Assembly: GCA_017444505.1 (NCBI GenBank)
Contig: JAFSWK010000032.1
Span: 1-10,631, forward strand
Reading direction: 5' to 3'
DNA from: Rhodocyclaceae bacterium
GTDB lineage: Bacteria; Pseudomonadota; Gammaproteobacteria; Burkholderiales; Rhodocyclaceae
Length of the DNA stretch: 10,631 nt
Both the position numbers and the translations under genes were made by a program. Below are positions 7,064 through 10,631 of this stretch, piece after piece (positions within the stretch are counted from its first letter, which is position 1; each line of letters begins with the position of its first letter). Below the pieces are notes generated by a model that saw only the letters and a program-made list of their open reading frames with translations, was not told where the DNA came from and ran no database searches.

Positions 7064-7141
7064 CTCCTTGCGCTTGTGCCTGCACGGGTTGTGCGTTCAT
7101 GGCGCACATTGTAGGAAGGGCGATGGCTCATATTGTGAGCC
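7064..7141 (-). promoter_or_regulatory. Candidate serpin promoter and operator-like dyads
   Basis: On the minus strand TACAAT (ATTGTA at 7108-7113 on +) is a near-consensus -10 box about 50 bases before the serpin start. No good -35 box lies at the right distance. Instead that place is covered by a perfect dyad, GGCTCA-5-TGAGCC (7125-7141). A second dyad, TGTGCG-7-CGCACA (7090-7108), lies near the expected transcription start. The outer hexamers GCGCAC (7102-7107) and GTGCGC (7144-7149) are also complementary. The stretch ATGGCGCACATTGT (7099) recurs as ATGGCTCATATTGT (7123), 12 of 14 identical, 24 bases apart. This suggests a regulator binding over the -35 region. It is pattern-based; no known regulator site is recognised. 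Confidence 0.4.
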
Positions 7142-7170
7142 TTGTGCGCGATGGTGACGCAAAAAACAAG

Positions 7171-7196
7171 CCCGCCGAAGTGCTGTCTGGGGCGGG
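7171..7196 (-). terminator. Weak candidate hairpin terminator (minus strand)
   Basis: CCCGCC at 7171-7176 pairs with GGCGGG at 7191-7196 around a 14-base loop. On the minus strand the hairpin is followed by CTTGTTTTTT (7161-7170 on +), so the layout is that of an intrinsic terminator for leftward transcription. No leftward gene lies immediately upstream, so it may shield the serpin promoter from antisense read-through. The loop is large and the stem short, so confidence is low. Confidence 0.25.
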
Positions 7197-7211
7197 TGGT
7201 ACGAAAGTTTT

Positions 7212-7241
7212 TTGCCCTGTATGGCGCTGTGCGGGCATAAA
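7212..7241 (+). promoter_or_regulatory. Weak candidate promoter for the Mrr-like gene
   Basis: TTGCCC at 7212-7217 and CATAAA at 7236-7241 are separated by 18 bases. Each matches four of six bases of the sigma-70 consensus and they lie about 50 bases before the gene start. This is the best pair I see between 7150 and 7291, but matches of this quality are common by chance. Confidence 0.22.
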
Positions 7242-7291
7242 ATTGCGCCTTGTCGGGGATGACGGGTAAAGCAAATCATACATAGGAAGGA

Positions 7292-8251
7292 ATGATGGTA
7301 AAGAGAGGTCGAAGCGGATTACTGGAAGATGTATTTTGGCTAGCGGCTGCGTTGCCTTGGTGGGTAGGTGTGTTGCTGGCAGCCGCGTCTTACGTGGTCT
7401 TGCATCACTTTGCTGTCGGCGAAGTGGATGCTCACGGCGCGCCCGAGCAGATTGGCCAAGTATTCGCTGAACACTTGGCTCATACGCTCGCCTATGCGGG
7501 GCAGTACATTCTTCCATTGCTATTGCTGGCAGGTGCGGTAGCGTCTGTGATTGGTCGGCGCAAGCGCCAGGAGTTGGCAGCTAAAATAGCGGACGGCGCA
7601 GCCTTGCGTTCGATGGATTGGTGTGATTTTGAACTGGCGGTGGGTGAGGTTTTCCGGCAGCGTGGCTACACGGTTATCGAAACGGGCGGAGCTGGCGCGG
7701 ACGGTGGAGTTGATCTGCGATTGCTTCGCGACGGCGAGACCTTTCTGGTTCAGTGCAAACATTGGAAAGCAAGGAAGGTGTCAGTCCAAGTTGTGCGTGA
7801 ATTGTATGGAGTGATGACGGTGCAAGGAGCGGTTGGAGGGTTTGTGGTTACTTCCGGTGTTTTTACAAACGATGCACGTTCTTTTGTGCGAGGACTGAAT
7901 ATCGAATTGATTGACGGGACGGGACTAACAAAAATGATTGCTGCTACACAGGTGCCTCAAAAACCCATTGCCGCCAATGTGCCCTTCTATACTCCGGTAA
8001 CAGGAGATCCGACTTGTCCGCAATGCGGTAATGCGATGGTTTTGCGCATGGCTAAGCAGGGTGTAAACATGGGCAAGGCTTTCTGGGGATGTAGTACGTA
8101 CCCGCAATGCCATGGTTTGCGAGCTATTCCAGCCTGTCCGCGATGCGGCAAGGAAATGGTCTGGCGTGTAGCCAGACGGGGCGCAAATGCGGGCAAGGCT
8201 TTCTGGGGGTGTAGCGCGTATCCGCAATGCTGCGGTTCGCGGACTATATAA
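7292..8251 (+). CDS. Membrane-anchored Mrr-type restriction endonuclease with two topoisomerase-like zinc ribbons
   Basis: A 319-residue protein; starts at 7292 and 7295 (MM) are both served by AGGAAGG at 7284-7290. Two membrane segments lie at about 16-40 and 68-88, followed by a basic RRKR, so the rest should be cytoplasmic. Next comes a PD-(D/E)xK nuclease of the Mrr_cat type. MDWCDFELAVGEVFRQRGY (108-126) carries the usual Glu; GADGGVD ends at D141 and VQCKHW gives Q154 and K156, so the catalytic set is complete. The C-terminus has two C4 ribbons of the type IA topoisomerase tail kind (C242/C245/C267/C273 and C282/C285/C307/C313). Mrr nucleases cut modified or foreign DNA. A membrane-tethered form with DNA-binding ribbons suggests cleavage of DNA at the membrane, for example on entry. 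The domains are clear; the defence role is inferred. Confidence 0.85.
   Translation: MMVKRGRSGLLEDVFWLAAALPWWVGVLLAAASYVVLHHFAVGEVDAHGAPEQIGQVFAEHLAHTLAYAGQYILPLLLLAGAVASVIGRRKRQELAAKIADGAALRSMDWCDFELAVGEVFRQRGYTVIETGGAGADGGVDLRLLRDGETFLVQCKHWKARKVSVQVVRELYGVMTVQGAVGGFVVTSGVFTNDARSFVRGLNIELIDGTGLTKMIAATQVPQKPIAANVPFYTPVTGDPTCPQCGNAMVLRMAKQGVNMGKAFWGCSTYPQCHGLRAIPACPRCGKEMVWRVARRGANAGKAFWGCSAYPQCCGSRTI
8015..8248 (+). repeat. Tandem duplication encoding the two zinc ribbons (120-bp period)
   Basis: The first copy starts at 8015 and the second at 8135, one period of exactly 40 codons. About 25 of 38 aligned residues agree. An 18-base run (GGGCAAGGCTTTCTGGGG) at 8071-8088 is repeated without change at 8191-8208. 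Both copies keep all four cysteines and the AFWGCS-Y-PQC core. Divergence is mainly at third positions and in the loop between cysteine pairs. Confidence 0.85.
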
Positions 8252-8268
8252 TATTGCAGCACTCTTAA

Positions 8269-8757
8269 GTGGGTGTTTTTCATTTAGCTTGCATGGGCTG
8301 TCGCAAAGAACGGTTAAACAGCGAACTCAGAAAGTATGAGGCACGAATAGGGGGCACCAGTGCAGGGGTTCACAAGCCCGGACGAGAGCGAGATTTGTAT
8401 GCAGACGAGGTTCGCTGCATTCTCCTTGATGCACTCAAAGATGCTCCTGCCCAAGTTCCCCCAGACAGTCGTCGCCAGCACGTGCTGATGTCGATCCTTG
8501 AAGCGAACAAGTTGAATAATAATCCTCTTGAGGATCATCGAGAACGTTTGAAGAAGCTGCTTCGGGGCAAGAGCTGCATCGACGGAAAAATGAGGCGCGA
8601 GTTGGAGAACATGGGATTTGCCATTTCCGAAGACGGCAAGCACGCCAAGATTGTCTTCCAGGGAGACGACCGATACACTTACACGCTACCAAAAAGTGGC
8701 AGTGACTGGCGGGGCGGGCGGAATGCGGCAAGCGACATAGGCAGGCTATTGTTTTAA
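8269..8757 (+). CDS. Uncharacterised protein; possible 3' part of a larger gene
   Basis: The frame opens right after a TAA (8266-8268). GTG 8269 gives 162 residues and ATG 8293 gives 154, but neither has a recognisable ribosome-binding site. The first 45 residues look unstructured and basic. A helical region follows (RDLYADEVRCILLDALKDA, then DSRRQHVLMSILEANKL), and after it a compact C-terminal domain: RRELENMGFAISEDGKHAKIVF, RYTYTLPKSGSDWRGG, NAASDIGRLLF. The last domain reads like a conserved small fold that I have an impression of seeing at the C-termini of larger bacterial proteins, but I cannot name the family. The weak start and internal-looking N-terminus suggest it could be the tail of a gene truncated at its 5' end. 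It follows the nuclease gene by 17 bases on the same strand. Confidence 0.6.
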   Translation: MGVFHLACMGCRKERLNSELRKYEARIGGTSAGVHKPGRERDLYADEVRCILLDALKDAPAQVPPDSRRQHVLMSILEANKLNNNPLEDHRERLKKLLRGKSCIDGKMRRELENMGFAISEDGKHAKIVFQGDDRYTYTLPKSGSDWRGGRNAASDIGRLLF

Positions 8758-8765
8758 GGTTTCTG

Positions 8766-8790
8766 CCCGGAGGTCGCGCGAGCGACCGGG
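8766..8790. other. Bulged hairpin downstream of the uncharacterised gene
   Basis: CCCGG (8766-8770) pairs with CCGGG (8786-8790), and TCGC (8774-8777) with GCGA (8782-8785), around a four-base GCGA loop, with AGG bulged. It is followed by AAAAA, not by T, so it fits neither strand as an intrinsic terminator. It could be a dispersed palindromic element or an RNA processing/stability hairpin. The surrounding 8758-8894 has no gene that I can support. Confidence 0.4.
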
Positions 8791-8894
8791 AAAAAGGATT
8801 TGTCTTGGTGAAATTTATTGTAGGTGGTTTGTTTGAATGATCCATCTGCTGAATTTGCTGAACTGCATAAGACTATTCAATCATGAGGTGTAAT

Positions 8895-9416
8895 ATGGAA
8901 AGTCAAGTGAATACAAATTCGTGGCTATTTATTGCGAGTTGTGTCAATAAGTGTATTAAGTCCTTCGGCTTGTTTGGACTGGTCGTTGGTATTATTGGTG
9001 TTGTGGAATATAAATTTTTCGGTCAGGCAAATATCGGAACAGAGTTGTTGAAAGAGCATATTGCGTTCTGTTCGCTTGCCTCGATATGTGCGTTTTTGTT
9101 GGTAAGCAAATTGGTTATTATGGAGTTTCCTGTGTTGGGGAAGAAGAGTCTGGTATTAATAGTAATGAATTATTTTGCTGCAACAGCAGTCGGGATCGGT
9201 TCTTCTAAGGCATGTGTTATCTTCGGGGTTGCTGCCTCGGCTGTGTTTTTTGGTGAGTATTTCTATGCTGCGAAGTTTGTGCACGCAGGTGTGTATTTTG
9301 CCTCGTTTGCAGAAGCTGCGGCAAATTTGGCGCGGCCTTCCGGGGTGTCAATCTGCTGTGCATATGCGGTTGCCATGATTATAGCTACCCCATTCATATT
9401 TGCGTATGTATATTAA
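8895..9416 (+). CDS. Small multi-spanning membrane protein, uncharacterised
   Basis: ATG 8895 is preferred over ATG 8883 because GAGGTG at 8886-8891 is a suitable ribosome-binding site; the product has 173 residues. Hydrophobic segments at about 23-42, 55-76, 85-104, 106-126 and 150-172 predict five membrane helices with short loops. It has no recognisable catalytic motif and no similarity I can place. Codon use is markedly AT-richer than in the phage genes (60-base stretches near 9000 have roughly 35% G+C), which suggests separate, recent acquisition. It lies 137 bases after the preceding gene on the same strand, so it probably has its own promoter. It could be a pore- or immunity-type membrane partner, but that is only a guess from size and topology. 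Confidence 0.6.
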   Translation: MESQVNTNSWLFIASCVNKCIKSFGLFGLVVGIIGVVEYKFFGQANIGTELLKEHIAFCSLASICAFLLVSKLVIMEFPVLGKKSLVLIVMNYFAATAVGIGSSKACVIFGVAASAVFFGEYFYAAKFVHAGVYFASFAEAAANLARPSGVSICCAYAVAMIIATPFIFAYVY

Positions 9417-9610
9417 TTGCGATCGATTGTTTTGTTTGAAAGTGATGAAAAATTGGTCTGTTCCGGCTTGACGATCTTCTTGTTCTTTTATAAGTGTATG
9501 ATTGCGTAACTGCATCAGGTCGGGCGTGTATGGTGTACGCGGGTTGTTTTGTCGATGCCTATGCGTGGCGCAGGAGTGTTTTGAAAATGCCCGCGCTTGC
9601 CGAAGTGTGT

Positions 9611-10631
9611 TTATGAATTTTCAGAATTCACTTCCGGCAGTTGAACCCGATTTTCGGTGCTGTGCTGGTAGTCGCGGAAGACGTGTTCGGCGGTGAGGAG
9701 TTGGTAGCTGCCGTCGGGGTTTTGGTGGCTGGTGTCTTTGAGGCGCCAGGTGGTCTGGCCGCAGGTCCAGCAATCGAAGTTGCGCATGTGGGTGCACAGA
9801 CAGGTTTTGTCGGTGACGATGGGGCGGCGGCGTTCGGGGTGTGCTTCTACCTCGCGCGCCCAGGCGGTGATGTAGGGGCACTGGCCGTTGCCGTCGAGCA
9901 GGTAGCCGTAGGCTTCGCAGTTGGGATGTACGCCCGCGCCGATGCAGGGGCTGGATTTGAGCATCCGCATGGGATAGCCAGTGGGCGAGAGGGTGTTGAC
10001 TTCGATGTCTTCTTCTTTGGCGGCGAAGTAGTGTTGTTTGACCGCATCGGGCAGGCCGCATTCGCGGGTGACGGTGAAGCGGGTGGCGACCTGCACGCCT
10101 GCCGCGCCTTGCGCAATCATGCGTACTGCATCGGTGCCCGTGAAAACGCCACCGGCGGCAATCAGCGGGATGTTCAGATTTTCCGCTGCAAGCCAGGCGC
10201 GAATTTCTGCGACGATGGTGGCCAGATCGTAGTTTGCCCAATCTTGCCCGAAGCCCAGGTGCCCGCCGGCCAGCGGGCCTTCGACGACGACGTAGTCGGG
10301 CAGGCGGTGGCTTTTGGCGTTTTTGCGCAGGAAGATTTGCAGCGCGCGCAGCGAGGAGACGATGATGCCCAGCTTGGCTTCGTGAAAACGCGGGTGGTCT
10401 TCAATCAGCGCAAACGTGCCCAGATGCAGCCCGGCGGCGAGCGTGATGCCGTCAATTCCGGCATCCAGCGCGGCGATGAGCCGTGCGCGAAGGGTTTCGC
10501 GCGGGCTGTTCATGGTGAGCTTTTCCATGCAGTTGATGAACACCATGCCTGCGCCCTGTTTGCGCGCTATGGCGCGCGAGACGTGTTCGCGCGTGGCGGC
10601 GGCGATTTCGGCAAGGTCGAACTGGACGGCG
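9611..10631 (-). CDS. Nitronate monooxygenase family flavoprotein with Cys-rich C-terminus (5' end outside window)
   Basis: The frame stays open through the right edge and an internal ATG at 10546 is not a credible start, because the upstream codons (VQFDLAEIAAATREHV) continue the barrel. It is an FMN-dependent TIM-barrel enzyme of the nitronate monooxygenase / 2-nitropropane dioxygenase family, which oxidises alkyl nitronates or reduces related substrates. Visible motifs are VVEGPLAGGHLGFG, whose His (10259-10261) matches the catalytic position, then IPLIAAGGVFTGTDA and GAAGVQVATRF for FMN phosphate binding. After the barrel comes an extension of about 130 residues with seven cysteines, including SPCIG, PNCEAYG, TCLCTHM and FDCWTC. 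This extension is, as I recall, typical of a proteobacterial subgroup. Substrate is unknown. No terminator is visible after the stop. Confidence 0.85.
   Translation of the reverse strand, partial: AVQFDLAEIAAATREHVSRAIARKQGAGMVFINCMEKLTMNSPRETLRARLIAALDAGIDGITLAAGLHLGTFALIEDHPRFHEAKLGIIVSSLRALQIFLRKNAKSHRLPDYVVVEGPLAGGHLGFGQDWANYDLATIVAEIRAWLAAENLNIPLIAAGGVFTGTDAVRMIAQGAAGVQVATRFTVTRECGLPDAVKQHYFAAKEEDIEVNTLSPTGYPMRMLKSSPCIGAGVHPNCEAYGYLLDGNGQCPYITAWAREVEAHPERRRPIVTDKTCLCTHMRNFDCWTCGQTTWRLKDTSHQNPDGSYQLLTAEHVFRDYQHSTENRVQLPEVNSENS

Noticed and set aside
6985..7269. A + strand frame containing MAHIVGRAMAHIVS, a protein-level repeat
   Set aside because: It runs antisense through the serpin start into the intergenic region. 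The repeat is explained by the 24-bp-spaced DNA direct repeat, and no ribosome-binding site precedes the internal ATGs.
8260..8280. CACT...AGTG followed by TTTTT after the nuclease gene, a possible terminator
   Set aside because: The stem is only four pairs with GC-poor closing, and GG/TG interrupt it before the T-run; too weak to call.
9417..9610. Search for a gene, terminator or RNA between the membrane protein and the nitronate monooxygenase
   Set aside because: The frame at 9502-9696 runs antisense into the enzyme gene and has no domain or ribosome-binding site. The only palindrome (GAATT...GAATTC near 9616) is short and inside or next to the stop codon of that enzyme gene. Nothing supportable was found.

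Overview
The window (10,631 bases, mostly GC-rich) looks like a proteobacterial chromosome. Betaproteobacterial is my best guess from the type of nitronate monooxygenase and the Mu-like phage genes, but no rRNA or housekeeping marker is present to settle it. It falls into three parts.

Part 1, positions 1 to about 5999, is the late-gene segment of a Mu-like transposable prophage, all on the + strand. In order it holds the 3' end of a nested Rz/Rz1 spanin pair, a small DksA/TraR-like zinc-finger protein, a DUF2730 membrane/coiled-coil protein, a small winged-helix-like protein (Mu gp26 position), a DUF3486 protein (Mu gp27), the large terminase (gp28), the DUF935 portal (gp29), the MuF head protein (gp30) and the gpG virion morphogenesis protein (gp31). 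Genes overlap or nearly touch, as expected of one translationally coupled late operon that lyses the cell, packages DNA and builds the head. The series stops after gpG: no protease/scaffold, major capsid or tail gene follows.

Part 2, 5896 to 7056, is the edge. A pyrimidine-rich tract with short direct repeats ends in CA at 5998-5999. It abuts a minus-strand serpin gene whose homology breaks at the same point, so the serpin lacks its reactive-centre loop and C-terminal strands. I read this as the right end of an internally deleted Mu-like element sitting in a serpin gene. This is an inference, testable by finding the serpin 3' end and a 5-bp duplication at the left end, outside this window.

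Part 3, 7057 to 10631, is host or accessory DNA. A 235-bp divergent intergenic region with operator-like dyads precedes three + strand genes: a membrane-anchored Mrr-type nuclease with two C-terminal topoisomerase-like zinc ribbons, an unrecognised protein with a conserved-looking C-terminal domain and a poor start, and an AT-rich five-helix membrane protein. A nitronate monooxygenase on the minus strand, with a Cys-rich C-terminal extension, runs off the right edge. The three middle genes are a plausible but unproven defence-type cargo. I saw no tRNA, rRNA, CRISPR array or intact insertion sequence.
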